A stretch of DNA of 47,519 nt from positions 1-47,519 of the forward strand of contig CAZVJA010000014.1 of the NCBI GenBank assembly GCA_964626885.1. The letters run 5' to 3'. Of this stretch, positions 17,296 to 26,469 are shown piece after piece. The position numbers and the translations under genes were made by a program. Each line of letters opens with the position of its first letter. Within the stretch, counting starts at the first letter, position 1. This stretch comes from CAZVJA01 sp964626885 (GTDB taxonomy: Bacteria; Planctomycetota; Planctomycetia; Planctomycetales; Planctomycetaceae). A model generated the notes under the pieces. That model was not told where the DNA came from. It ran no database searches and worked only from the letters and a program-made list of their open reading frames with translations.

Positions 17296-18549
17296 ATGAC
17301 AGCGCCAAACGTTCCGATTCGCACTGATGTCGATGTCGCGGTCATTGGTGGCGGGCCCTCAGGGGCGACGGCCTCCAAACTTCTCGCGCAGGAAGGGCAT
17401 TCCGTCGAGTTATTTGAGCGGGAGCATTTCCCACGGTTTCACATCGGTGAGTCGCTGATCCCCCAAACCTACTGGGTGCTCAAGCGGCTCAACATGCTCG
17501 AAAAAATGCGGGCGAGCGCGTTCGTCAAAAAGTACAGCGTGCAGTTTGTCGGCGCCAGCGGCCGGCTATCCGAGCCGTTTTATTTCGACGAGCACAACCC
17601 GCACGAATGCTCGCAAACTTGGCAGGTGCTGCGGAGCGAGTTCGACGAGATGCTGCTCAACAACGCTCGCGAGCATGGCGTCCGCGCGCACGAAGGGGTG
17701 CGCGTCAACGACGTGCTGTTCGAGGGGGACCGCGCGGTCGGCGTCGATGTGACTGACTCCGACGGGGCGCGGCACCGTGTGAACGCAAAGGTTGTCGTCG
17801 ATGCCAGCGGGCAGTCGGCACTCATCTCGAATCGCTTCAAGATGCGCGACGTTGACCCGATCCTCAAGAAAGGGGCGGTCTGGTCGTACTTTGAGGGAGC
17901 TTACCGAGACGAGGGGAAAAACGCCGGCGCGACGATCGTGTTGCAATTGAAAAACGGCAAAGGCTGGTTCTGGTACATTCCTCTGCATCGCAACATCACG
18001 AGCGTCGGTGTCGTCGCTCCGTTTGAATATCTGTTCGACGGCCGCGGCGACCACGAGATGATCTTCAACGAAGAGGTCGAAAACTGCCCGGTCGTCAAGG
18101 AGCGCCTCTCGATCGGGAAGCGGGTCGATGTGTTTCGCGCGACAAAAGACTATTCCTACAAATCGCGGCAAGCTGCCGGCGATGGCTGGGTGCTCATCGG
18201 CGATGCTTTTGGGTTTCTCGATCCTCTGTATTCTTCCGGCGTCCTGCTGGCGCTGAAATCCGGGGAAGTCGCGGCCGATGCAATCTCCGAAGGACTCAAG
18301 ATCGGCGATACCTCCGCCGCGCAGATCGGCAAATGGGAGCCGGCCTTCTCGGAGGGAATGGAACGGATGCGTCGACTCGTCTGCGAGTATTACGACGGGT
18401 TCAGCTTCGGGCGGTTCGTCAAGAAACACCCGCATCTGAAAGGGCATCTCACCGACCTGCTCATCGGCGACCTGTTCAAGGAGAGCGTCGATGAGGTCGT
18501 CGCGCCGATGAACCAGATGCGTGCCGAAATGGCCGCGGTCGCCGACTAA
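17296..18549 (+). CDS. FAD-dependent halogenase-like oxidoreductase
   Basis: A 417-residue flavoprotein. The FAD-binding motif VAVIGGGPSGATASKLLAQEGHSVELFERE is at residues 14-43, followed by FPRFHIGESLIP. The central motif GWFWYIPL (near residue 223) matches the WxWxIP motif of flavin-dependent halogenases, which sits between the flavin and the halide/substrate tunnel. GDAFGFLDPLYSSGVLLALKSG (near 302) is the second FAD-binding segment. Such proteins either halogenate aromatic or carrier-bound substrates or, in the geranylgeranyl-reductase branch, reduce double bonds. I could not confirm the halogenase lysine, although FVKKYSVQF is in about the right place. The ATG at 17296 is preferred over a GTG at 17287 because a GGGAG site precedes it. 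No biosynthetic cluster is visible nearby. Confidence 0.85.
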   Translation: MTAPNVPIRTDVDVAVIGGGPSGATASKLLAQEGHSVELFEREHFPRFHIGESLIPQTYWVLKRLNMLEKMRASAFVKKYSVQFVGASGRLSEPFYFDEHNPHECSQTWQVLRSEFDEMLLNNAREHGVRAHEGVRVNDVLFEGDRAVGVDVTDSDGARHRVNAKVVVDASGQSALISNRFKMRDVDPILKKGAVWSYFEGAYRDEGKNAGATIVLQLKNGKGWFWYIPLHRNITSVGVVAPFEYLFDGRGDHEMIFNEEVENCPVVKERLSIGKRVDVFRATKDYSYKSRQAAGDGWVLIGDAFGFLDPLYSSGVLLALKSGEVAADAISEGLKIGDTSAAQIGKWEPAFSEGMERMRRLVCEYYDGFSFGRFVKKHPHLKGHLTDLLIGDLFKESVDEVVAPMNQMRAEMAAVAD

Positions 18550-18789
18550 ACATCTCGTGCTCGTAATACGAGTGCTCGCGACATCCGTCCAGTCCGCGGA
18601 TTCCCTTCGTGGTCGCGGGCGGTCTCATTGCACAAAAGCAGTGACCGATCTCGCCCCTTCAGACGTGCAGTTTGCAGCAGGGGCGTTACAATGGGGATCG
18701 CGATCGATTTGGTAACGACGTTCGCTCCCATCCCCAGATTCAAGTCCTTTGATTGACCACTTCGACACAACTTATCAGGGCATTCCATC

Positions 18790-20079
18790 ATGCGGAACGT
18801 GCTCAGCTTGATTCTCGGCGGCGGTAAGGGAACGCGGCTTCTTCCACTGACGCAATATCGCTCGAAACCCGCTGTCCCGCTCGCCGGAAAATATCGGCTG
18901 ATCGACATTCCGATCTCGAACTGCCTCAACAGCGGGATGAACCGCATCTATCTGCTCACACAGTTCAACTCGGTCAGCCTCCATCGGCACATCCGGCAGA
19001 CTTACAAATTCGACCAGTTCGGCGGTGGGTTCGTCGAGATTCTCGCGGCACAGCAGACGAACGAAGCCGCCGACTGGTACCAGGGAACGGCCGACGCCGT
19101 CCGCAAGAATCTCCGTTACCTGGAGCAGCCGGGCATCGACTGCGTGGCGATTCTTTCAGGCGATCAGCTTTACCGCATTGATTTTGAAGACATGATCGCG
19201 ACGCACCGCAAAGCCAAAGCCGACGTGACGATCGCCGCCGTCCCCGTGACCAGCGCGCAGGCCGCGGCCTTCGGCATCATGCGGATCGACTCGTCGGGAC
19301 GAGTCGAGGGCTTTCTCGAAAAGCCGAAGACCGAGGCCGAATTGAAGCTCGTTCGGACCGATCCTGCCTGGCTCGACGCGCACGGCATTCCCAGCCGGGG
19401 CCGCGATTGCCTCGCCAGCATGGGCATTTATGTGTTCGACCGCGATACACTCGTCGAGTTGCTCTCCAAGTCCGACTACCAGGACTTCGGCAAGGAAGTC
19501 TTTCCGATGTCCATCCGCGCTCGTCGCGTGCAGGCCTACCCTTTCGACGGCTACTGGGAAGATATTGGAACGATTAAATCGTTCTACGAGGCGAACCTCG
19601 CGCTCTGCGGACCCTCCCCGCCATTCGATTTCGCGTCCGATACCGCCCCGATTTACACGCATGCCCGTTCGTTGCCGAACGCGCGAATCGAAGGGGCCAC
19701 GGTCGAACGGAGTCTCATCTCCGACGGCTGCGTGATCGAGAAAGGGGCGGTCATTCAGAACAGCGTGATCGGCCTCCGCTGCCGCATTGGACGGAACGTC
19801 ACGATCAAAAACTCCGTTTTGATGGGGGCCGACCTTTATCAGCCTGCCGATCAAATCGCCGCCGACAAGTCCGAGGGGCGTCCGTCGATCGGCGTCGGTG
19901 AAGGAAGTCTGATCGACGGCGCGATCGTCGACAAGAATTGCCGCATCGGCCGCAACGTGCGGGTCGAATTCGGCAAATCCTTAACCGACGACCGCGACCT
20001 CCCCGGCGTCTCCATTCGCGACGGCGTCATCGTCGTGCAAAAAGGGGCCACCCTGTTGGATAACTGGCGACTGACTTAA
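18790..20079 (+). CDS. glgC: Glucose-1-phosphate adenylyltransferase
   Basis: A 429-residue ADP-glucose pyrophosphorylase, which makes ADP-glucose from ATP and glucose-1-phosphate as the committed step of bacterial glycogen synthesis. The nucleotidyltransferase segment LILGGGKGTRLLPLT and SKPAVPLAGKYRLIDIPISN are at the N-terminus; the pattern GFLEKP occurs near residue 176; the C-terminal third is the left-handed beta-helix with hexapeptide turns (GAVIQNSVIGLRCRIGRNVTIKNSV). Length matches the plant/cyanobacteria-like GlgC type. It is preceded by a 240-bp gap holding a TACAAT box at 18687-18692 without a clear -35, so its own promoter is likely. No other glycogen genes lie in the window. Confidence 0.95.
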   Translation: MRNVLSLILGGGKGTRLLPLTQYRSKPAVPLAGKYRLIDIPISNCLNSGMNRIYLLTQFNSVSLHRHIRQTYKFDQFGGGFVEILAAQQTNEAADWYQGTADAVRKNLRYLEQPGIDCVAILSGDQLYRIDFEDMIATHRKAKADVTIAAVPVTSAQAAAFGIMRIDSSGRVEGFLEKPKTEAELKLVRTDPAWLDAHGIPSRGRDCLASMGIYVFDRDTLVELLSKSDYQDFGKEVFPMSIRARRVQAYPFDGYWEDIGTIKSFYEANLALCGPSPPFDFASDTAPIYTHARSLPNARIEGATVERSLISDGCVIEKGAVIQNSVIGLRCRIGRNVTIKNSVLMGADLYQPADQIAADKSEGRPSIGVGEGSLIDGAIVDKNCRIGRNVRVEFGKSLTDDRDLPGVSIRDGVIVVQKGATLLDNWRLT

Positions 20080-20120
20080 GTTGCACAATGCTCGCCGTTG
20101 GTTCGGCTCGCGGAATTGGT

Positions 20121-20831
20121 TTACAACTCCGATTCAATCGTCCCGCGGCGTTGCAGTTGGCGCGCCACCAGCGAGCAAAGCGTCGCCCAGACAAAGCCGC
20201 CGGTCCAGCCCGCCAGCACGTCGGTCGGGTAGTGGACCCCCATGTAGACCCGACTGGCTCCGACCAATAACGTCAGCAGCACCGCCACGAGCAGAAAATA
20301 GTATTTCAACCGCGGTGACGTGACCATCCGCGATAGGATCGCTCCCAGCGTCAGAAAGACCACGGCCGACATCATCGCGTGCCCGCTCGGAAAACTGGTG
20401 TGGAAGGTCGCCGAGAGATGCGGCACCACCTCCGGACGTGGGCGGCTGAACACTGCTTTCAGTCCCATCATGCTTGCATAGCCCCCACCGACCGCTGCCA
20501 GCAGCAGCCACATCGCGTGGTATTTTCCGTCGAGCCACAAAAACCCCGCGACGGCAAACGTCAACAGGGCCAGGAGCGCATAGCCGCCCAGCGAGGTGAT
20601 ATCGCGTCCGATCTCCGGCAGCCAGCTCGGTCCAATCGGCATTTCGGGATTGTCAGGCTGTCTCAGTGCCAGCAGTACCCGCTCGTCGAACGCCTGCGTG
20701 TCCCCTTCAGCAACCTCGTCAGCCAACTCAATAAACGCCCAGGATCCGCCGGCGATGATTGCCAGGCTGATCAACACGATCAGATCGTGCCCGCCGAGCC
20801 AGCTGATAGCGGTCGAAAGGTAATGCTTCAT
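20121..20831 (-). CDS. PAP2-family membrane phosphatase
   Basis: A 236-residue membrane protein with about six hydrophobic segments. All three motifs of the type 2 phosphatidic acid phosphatase family are present: K125 with R132-P133 (KAVFSRPRP), PSGH at 148-151, and SRVYMGVHYPTD at 193-204, containing the active-site R194, H200 and D204. Such enzymes remove phosphate from lipids such as phosphatidic acid or undecaprenyl pyrophosphate at the outer face of the cytoplasmic membrane. Substrate cannot be told from sequence. It lies 80 bp downstream of the DUF1501 gene on the same strand and is convergent with glgC, 41 bp away. Confidence 0.9.
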   Translation of the reverse strand: MKHYLSTAISWLGGHDLIVLISLAIIAGGSWAFIELADEVAEGDTQAFDERVLLALRQPDNPEMPIGPSWLPEIGRDITSLGGYALLALLTFAVAGFLWLDGKYHAMWLLLAAVGGGYASMMGLKAVFSRPRPEVVPHLSATFHTSFPSGHAMMSAVVFLTLGAILSRMVTSPRLKYYFLLVAVLLTLLVGASRVYMGVHYPTDVLAGWTGGFVWATLCSLVARQLQRRGTIESEL

Positions 20832-20911
20832 CCTTCTGCGATTCCATCATTCCGTAATTGCAAATCCGCCGGGCTGACGGCCGGGGCTCGCCAAGAATAA
20901 GGAGTGGAATT

Positions 20912-22342
20912 TCACGCCAGCACGTCGTGCACCACGTTTCCAAACACGTCGGTCAGGCGCATGTCGCGGGCGCTGTGCCGGAACGTCAACTTGGTGTGGT
21001 CGATCCCCAGCAGGTGCAGCATCGTCGCGTGCAGGTCGTGCATTTCGAGCTTGTTCTCAATCGCGTAGTACCCGTATTCATCGGTCGCGCCATAGATGAA
21101 CCCTCGTTTGACACCGCCGCCGGCCATCCAGACCGTGTAGCCGAACGGGTTGTGATCGCGGCCGTTGGTTCCCTGCGCCATCGGCGTGCGGCCGAACTCG
21201 CCCGCCCAGATGACCAATGTTTCGTCGAGCAGGCCTCGTGCTTTGAGATCGGTGAGGAGCGCGGCGATCGGCTTATCGGTCGCGCGGGCGTTCTTCGTGT
21301 GACCGTCGACAAGGTTGCTGTGCTGGTCCCAGCGGTCGACCCCGACGTGCGGGCAGGTGAGCTCAATAAACCGCACGCCGCGCTCTACCAGCCGCCGGGC
21401 GACGAGACACTGATGGGCGTAGATCCGTGTCTGCTCGTAATCATCATGCAGGCCGTACATGTCTTGAGTCGCGCGAGATTCGGAGGAGATGTCCATCAGA
21501 TCGGGGACGGCGGACTGCATGCGGAATGCGAGTTCGTAGTTACGGATGGCGGACTCGATTTCGTCGTGCAGGCCCGTTTCCGCCGTCGCGAGTTGGTCGA
21601 GTGTATTCACCAATTCCAGTTTGCGGAGCTGCGTCTCGGAGGTCGGCTCGGTGCGCGCGAGATCCGCCACCGGCACTTTTCCCTGCTTGAAGACGGAGCC
21701 CTGATAAGTCGCCGGCAAAAATCCGCTGTGGAAGCAGTCGAGCCCGCCGGGAGGAATCAACCCGCCGTTGAGCACGACGAAACCGGGCAGGTCGCGGCAT
21801 TCGCTGCCGAGGCCGTAGGTTGTCCAGGCCCCCATGCTCGGCCGACCCTGCAGGCCGTGGCCGGTGTGGAGAAAATAGTTCGCGTTGGTGTGCTCAGAAA
21901 ACTTCGAGGTGAGCGAGCGGATGATGCAGAGTTCGTCCACGCATTTGGCAACGTGCGGGAAGAGATCACTGACCGGAATTCCGCTTTGCCCATGCTGAGC
22001 GAATTTCCATGGGGACTTGAGCACCAGGCCGACGTCGTCGAACTGCGTCGGCTGCACCTTCATTTTGAACTTTTGGCCGTGCTCTTTCTCCAACTGAGGC
22101 TTGGGATCGAACGTATCGACCTGCGACGGTCCGCCATCCATGTAGAGAAAAATGACATGCCGGGCGCGCGGCGGGAAATGAGGATCGCGCGGCGCGAGGG
22201 GGTCAGCGGTGCTCGCTTCCACCGTTCGTGCCCGTTCGTCCGCAAGCAACGCCGCCAGCGCCACGCTGCCGAAGCCCCCCGCGACCTGGCGGAGCATCTC
22301 GCGGCGTGTTTGCGGCACTTGTTGGAATCTTCGGCAGTGCAT
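20912..22342 (-). CDS. DUF1501 domain protein with twin-arginine signal
   Basis: A 476-residue protein of the DUF1501 family, related to the alkaline phosphatase/sulfatase fold and very abundant in planctomycetes. The N-terminus TRREMLRQVAGGFGSVALAALLADE resembles a twin-arginine (Tat) signal, so export of the folded protein is likely. The family markers VIFLYMDGGPSQVDTFDPKP, SEHTNANYFLHTGH and WAGEFGRTPMAQGTNGRDHNPFGYTVWMAGGG are all present. It lies 59 bp downstream of the cytochrome/DUF1549/DUF1553 gene, the usual pairing; the two are thought to act together outside the cytoplasm, but the reaction is unknown. The short gap between them holds a direct-repeat tract. Confidence 0.93.
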   Translation of the reverse strand: MHCRRFQQVPQTRREMLRQVAGGFGSVALAALLADERARTVEASTADPLAPRDPHFPPRARHVIFLYMDGGPSQVDTFDPKPQLEKEHGQKFKMKVQPTQFDDVGLVLKSPWKFAQHGQSGIPVSDLFPHVAKCVDELCIIRSLTSKFSEHTNANYFLHTGHGLQGRPSMGAWTTYGLGSECRDLPGFVVLNGGLIPPGGLDCFHSGFLPATYQGSVFKQGKVPVADLARTEPTSETQLRKLELVNTLDQLATAETGLHDEIESAIRNYELAFRMQSAVPDLMDISSESRATQDMYGLHDDYEQTRIYAHQCLVARRLVERGVRFIELTCPHVGVDRWDQHSNLVDGHTKNARATDKPIAALLTDLKARGLLDETLVIWAGEFGRTPMAQGTNGRDHNPFGYTVWMAGGGVKRGFIYGATDEYGYYAIENKLEMHDLHATMLHLLGIDHTKLTFRHSARDMRLTDVFGNVVHDVLA

Positions 22343-22350
22343 GGGGTAAA

Positions 22351-22380
22351 AGCTATCAGCGGTCAGCTATCAGCTATCAG
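22351..22380. repeat. AGCTATCAGC-type short repeat tract
   Basis: The tract contains AGCTATCAGC at 22351, GTCAGCTATCAG and a further AGCTATCAG, so three near-copies of a 9-10 base unit in 30 bases. It fills half of the gap between the DUF1553 stop and the DUF1501 start. Similar tracts recur in intergenic DNA of many bacteria. Confidence 0.6.
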
Positions 22381-22401
22381 AAAAACCCACGATGGACAGG
22401 A

Positions 22402-25400
22402 CTATTTCACGAACACAAATTCTTTCACATTGAACAGCGCATGGCATAGGTCAGCCCATGCGCGCTGGTCGTCAGCCGGATTCGAACTTCCGGTAGCGGC
22501 ATCACGCGCGACGAACTGCAGCGCCGCGGAAAGTTCTTTTTCCGTCGGTCGTCGGCCAAACGCCTCGACGAACAACCGATCAATCCGCGAATTGACATCC
22601 TTCTGGGAATCTTCCCCGTGACGCCGTGACCATAACTCCCCCTGCTGCACGACGAACGGGTTGTTCATCATCGACAGCGCCTGAGCCGGCACGTTCGAGA
22701 CGCTGCGTCGACCGGTCGTCGTAAAAGGCGTCGGATAATCGAACGCGAGGAACATCGGGGTGAGAAAATTGCGGCGAACGTTGATGTAGATGCTCCGCCG
22801 TCCGTCACCGTCGAGCGGACCCGATTTTCCTGGTCGGCCGCGCCCTTCCATGAAGTCGGTCAGGTACGGCGCGACGCTCGGCCCTTCCATGCGCCGATCG
22901 AGCCTCCCAGAGAGAGCGAGCATCGCATCGCGAATCACCTCTCCTTCGAGGCGCCGCAACGGCATGCGGTGCAGCAGCACATTTTGCGGATCGCGCTGCT
23001 CCGCTTGCGGGTCGTTTGTATCACTCGACATGCGATACGCGTTCGACAGCACAATCAATCGATGCAGCGATTTGATGGACCAGCCGCCGTGGAGGAATTC
23101 CGCTGTGAGATAATCGAGCAGCTCGGGATGCGACGGGGGCTGTCCCTGCTTCCCGAAATCGTCGGGCGTGGCGACGATGCCTCGACCGAAATGATGAAAC
23201 CAGATCCGATTCACAATCACTCGTGGCGTGAGCGGATTTTCGGGGTTAGCGATCCGTAGCGCCAGTTCGAGCCGGCCGCTGCCGCGTGTCGACTCCGTTG
23301 GGACAGATGCTTGCTTCGCGTCGAAGACTTCCAGAAATCGTCGCGGCACCTCATCTCCTGGCTTCTTCGGATTGCCCCGGATGAGCACATGCTCGTTTTC
23401 GGGCGTACCGTCGGTCATGGCAATGGCCAGTTGAGGAGGTTGGATACGAGACTCAAGCTGCCGGTAATGTTTGAGAAGATCCGCGAGTTGCTCCGTTGCT
23501 TCCGTAGGAGTTGTTTGGACTGACGACCCGGATGCGGCAACCGTTCCCGCGGACCCGGAACCGAGCATTGCGTTCAGAATTTCCACCCGCTCAGCGGAAG
23601 ACGTCAATTCCGCAAGCCTGCCGTTCGCCCAAGCCCATGCCGTCTCGGTGAACAACTCGCGGCACCGATTCTTCAAACCATTCGACGAGCCAGCCGAAAC
23701 CTCCTGCAACAGGCCGAGCGCGAGCGGACCCGGCGCATCGACCGGCGTAGCATCATCGGAGAAGAGAATCTTGTCGACTGCCATCGAACCATCATCGGAA
23801 TCCTCGATCTCGATATACGCCCGGCTGCCGATGAATCGCCCGACATCCTGCCGATACCACTGCATCGGCTGGTCTTTCGGGATATTGCGTGAGAGCCCAC
23901 CGTAAAGGGGATCTCTGACCATCTGAAAACCGTCGACGATCAGGTGAATTTGGCCATTCTTCGAAATCAGACCCGGCTGCTCCCGTCCTCCACAGCGCGC
24001 CGCTCGATAATGAATAAACGGTTTTTCAATGGTGAAGGTCACGGAACGCAAAACTCCTCGCAGACGGCCGGAGAGCAAGCCGCTGTGTGCAACACCCGGC
24101 GCGGCGAGTTGCTGAACAGCCCGACCCGGTTCCGTACCCACGACCCAATCGCCGGTCTGCGTGGGAGCCAAGCCGAACGCCTCCCCCGCGACGAACCACC
24201 GATCAAAACTCCCCTCGTTGAAATCCTCGAACAGAACCGCGCGATCGGCAAATTCTCGCGCGGACTTCGCTTGTGCTTCAAACTGTTGTTTTAACTCGTT
24301 GCATAGCCGCGCGGCTTGTTCAGGAGACTCTCCGCTCCATACTGCCGCTGCCGCCCGAAGGACCGGGTTGCCGTTCGCCTGTTTTGCCGCGACGTCGTTC
24401 GCAGCAAGAGAGGCTAGCGTCGCGTTCGCAACAGCATCGACAACGGCACTCTCGACCGGTGTTCTCTCAGTATGTATTCGCGATTTGATCGACGCCAATT
24501 CCACTTTCACCTGGCGGGTCGGCTGCGGATCGTCAAGCTCGGCGAACTGTCGGCGCGAGCTTTGCAAATAGCCCGCGAGTGCGTAGTAATCTTTTGCGGA
24601 AATCGGGTCGAACTTGTGGTCGTGACAGCGGGCACAGGCGACGGTCAGCCCCAGAAAAGTCTTGCCGAGAACGTCGATTTGATTGTCGACCGTGTCGCAT
24701 TCTTCGGCGCGAATGTCGACCGGCGAATGTTTCCCTTGCATGAACCAGTAAAACCCGGTGCCGATGACCGACTCGTTCTCGCCACGCACGACATGACGCC
24801 GTGGGGATGTAAGCAGATCACCGGCGATCTGTTCGACCACGAATCGGTCGTAGGGGAGGTCATCGTTGAAGGCACGAATGACATAATCCCGGAACGGGGA
24901 CGAATGCAGGATCTCGTAATCGAACTCGTGACCCGACGTCTCCGCGAAACGGACAAGATCGAGCCAGTGCCTTCCCCAGCGCTCACCGTAATGCGGCGAA
25001 GCAAGGAGCCGGTCCACGACCCGCTCGTACGCATCGGGCGCATCGTCGTTAACAAACGCGTCGATCTCTTCCGGGGTCGGGGGAAGGCCGATCAGGTCGA
25101 ACGTGACGCGCCGCAATAGTGTCCGTCGATCGGCGGGTAGGGCGGGCTTCAATCCGACGGCTTCCAGCTTCGACAGGAGAAAACGGTCGACCGGAGTGCG
25201 AGGCCATTCGGCTTGCGATGCGCTAGGAGGAACAGTCGCACGAACCGGCTGAAACGACCAGTGCTTCGCCCGACCGGTGATGTCGAACGACTCTTTCGAA
25301 TCGGAATTGGGAGACTGTCTTGAAGCCTCGGGCCAGGGAACCCCGATCTTCACCCATTCCGTCAGAGCAGCGATCTGCTCATCGGGGAGTTTTCCCGGCG

Positions 25401-25710
25401 GGGGCATCTGGAAACCATCCGCTTCGTAACGAACGGCCTTGATCAACTCGCTCTCATCCGGCCTTTTTGGAACGATTGCCGGCCCGGTGTCTCCCCCTTT
25501 GAGGATCGCTTCGCGGGAATCGAGCCGCAGCCCCCCCTTTTGCATCTCCGGTCCGTGGCACTTAAAACAGTTCTCTGCCAGAATCGGCCGGACCTTCTTT
25601 TCGAAGAATTCAAGCTGCGCGGGAGTCGGCGCGGAACGCGACTCCTGCCCCTCGGCCCGAATGGCGACAACCGCGAGAATTGAGAGTCCGATCGCTAGAG
25701 CGCGGGTCAT
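22402..25710 (-). CDS. Exported planctomycete cytochrome c / DUF1549 / DUF1553 protein
   Basis: An 1102-residue protein. A signal peptide (MTRALAIGLSILAVVAIRAEG) is followed by a c-type heme domain with CFKCHG near residue 45 and a possible axial methionine in QMPPPGKLP. Next is DUF1549 (PSCyt2), with RTPVDRFLLSKLEAVGLKPAL and GERWGRHWLDLVRFAETSG. A beta-sandwich insertion resembling a carbohydrate-binding domain follows (about residues 500-680). DUF1553 (PSD1) ends the protein, with RVIVNRIWFHHFGRGIV, GWSIKSLHRLIVLS and NNPFVVQQGELW. Family members are proposed to bring electron transfer and substrate binding together in the periplasm, but no reaction is established. The start at 25710 is preferred because the signal peptide begins there; upstream codons look non-coding. 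It probably leads an operon with the DUF1501 gene. Confidence 0.93.
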   Translation of the reverse strand: MTRALAIGLSILAVVAIRAEGQESRSAPTPAQLEFFEKKVRPILAENCFKCHGPEMQKGGLRLDSREAILKGGDTGPAIVPKRPDESELIKAVRYEADGFQMPPPGKLPDEQIAALTEWVKIGVPWPEASRQSPNSDSKESFDITGRAKHWSFQPVRATVPPSASQAEWPRTPVDRFLLSKLEAVGLKPALPADRRTLLRRVTFDLIGLPPTPEEIDAFVNDDAPDAYERVVDRLLASPHYGERWGRHWLDLVRFAETSGHEFDYEILHSSPFRDYVIRAFNDDLPYDRFVVEQIAGDLLTSPRRHVVRGENESVIGTGFYWFMQGKHSPVDIRAEECDTVDNQIDVLGKTFLGLTVACARCHDHKFDPISAKDYYALAGYLQSSRRQFAELDDPQPTRQVKVELASIKSRIHTERTPVESAVVDAVANATLASLAANDVAAKQANGNPVLRAAAAVWSGESPEQAARLCNELKQQFEAQAKSAREFADRAVLFEDFNEGSFDRWFVAGEAFGLAPTQTGDWVVGTEPGRAVQQLAAPGVAHSGLLSGRLRGVLRSVTFTIEKPFIHYRAARCGGREQPGLISKNGQIHLIVDGFQMVRDPLYGGLSRNIPKDQPMQWYRQDVGRFIGSRAYIEIEDSDDGSMAVDKILFSDDATPVDAPGPLALGLLQEVSAGSSNGLKNRCRELFTETAWAWANGRLAELTSSAERVEILNAMLGSGSAGTVAASGSSVQTTPTEATEQLADLLKHYRQLESRIQPPQLAIAMTDGTPENEHVLIRGNPKKPGDEVPRRFLEVFDAKQASVPTESTRGSGRLELALRIANPENPLTPRVIVNRIWFHHFGRGIVATPDDFGKQGQPPSHPELLDYLTAEFLHGGWSIKSLHRLIVLSNAYRMSSDTNDPQAEQRDPQNVLLHRMPLRRLEGEVIRDAMLALSGRLDRRMEGPSVAPYLTDFMEGRGRPGKSGPLDGDGRRSIYINVRRNFLTPMFLAFDYPTPFTTTGRRSVSNVPAQALSMMNNPFVVQQGELWSRRHGEDSQKDVNSRIDRLFVEAFGRRPTEKELSAALQFVARDAATGSSNPADDQRAWADLCHALFNVKEFVFVK

Positions 25711-25716
25711 GTGACC

Positions 25717-25722
25717 ATTATA
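25717..25722 (-). promoter_or_regulatory. Putative -10 box of the DUF1553 gene; possible leaderless start
   Basis: A perfect TATAAT reads 25722-25717 on the minus strand. Transcription from it would be expected to begin near 25710, the A of the ATG. No Shine-Dalgarno sequence precedes that ATG, and no good -35 is seen at 17 bp. Confidence 0.35.
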
Positions 25723-25998
25723 ATGCCTGTTCCCACGGGGAGGCCACGACACATCGATGTTCAGCGCCGATTTGTCGTGGTTTGGTTTCGGGGCCAGGCC
25801 GTTTCCGTTCGCGATAAAGCCGTCGGAAGACCAGGTTTCAAGCCCCCCGTGACACCCTTGTGCGATCTGCGAATCGCATCTTCCAGGATCATGCAGCTGT
25901 TTCGGCTTCCGACCGTTTCCCGGGGCCCAACGACGCGATATGATCCACGAAATAGGGAAAGAAAAAGTTGTAATAAGAATACGACAATTTCCAACTCA

Positions 25999-26072
25999 GG
26001 CGGAGTAGCTCAGCTGGTTAGAGCAGCGGAATCATAATCCGCGTGTCGGGGGTTCGAATCCCTCCTCCGCTA
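25999..26072 (+). tRNA. tRNA with CAU anticodon (probably elongator tRNA-Met)
   Basis: Seventy-four bases fold as a complete cloverleaf. The acceptor stem is GGCGGAG with CTCCGCT (the first pair is G-U), the D-stem is GCTC/GAGC, and the anticodon stem GCGGA/TCCGC has loop ATCATAA and so anticodon CAU. The T-stem is GGGGG/CCCTC with loop TTCGAAT, and the discriminator base is A. CCA is not encoded. The body resembles elongator tRNA-Met; tRNA-Ile2 with a lysidine-modified CAU cannot be excluded. The 3' half is covered on the other strand by an integrase remnant. Confidence 0.95.
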
Positions 26073-26469
26073 TTCCTCGACTTGTGCCCATTGTTTGCAA
26101 CGATGGCCACAAGTCGCATATTCTCGTGTAAGCCCTTGCGATGCAGGGGCTTTTTTCATGCGCGGTTGGTGGTTTGTGCGACTCCCCGCAACTCTCGGCG
26201 TGCGCGTGCTGGGCTCGATTTTGTGCCTCTTGTGCGCCGGATTCTGCGCCGCCTTTATCCGTGGTTCCCGTGGTGGCATTCACGGCAGCCCGAAAATGTT
26301 CGTCGGTCGTCATCAGGTAATGCCGCATGGCCACCGCCGGCGTATTGCCGAGCCGATCGGTCACAACTTGCACCGGGAACGCCTCGGCCAACTCTGTTTC
26401 CCAACTCGCCTTGGCGCGGATCAAGCGGAATGGCGACTTTCGGCATGTTCCCGCAGCATCAGGCCCCAA
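26032..26469 (-). pseudogene. C-terminal remnant of a tyrosine recombinase (integrase) ending inside the tRNA
   Basis: A 145-codon frame. Its first third, LIRAKASWETELAEAFPVQVVTDRLGNTPAVAMRHYLMTTDEHFRAAV, matches the C-terminal end of planctomycete-type phage integrases, including the catalytic tyrosine in MRHYL and the WLGN/TP-like segment seen as RLGNTP. The rest is a weakly conserved tail that runs through the tRNA in antisense and ends GFEPPTRGL with its stop over the anticodon loop. This is a familiar result of integration at a tRNA 3' end. The N-terminal and core-binding domains and most of the catalytic domain, including the Arg-Lys-His region, are missing upstream of about 26445, so the enzyme cannot be active. 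It marks an old integrated element, now mostly lost. Confidence 0.75.

Noticed and set aside
18560..18572. CTCGT-AAT-ACGAG palindrome just after the halogenase-like gene, as a terminator.
   Set aside because: The stem is only five pairs with a three-base loop and no T-run follows.
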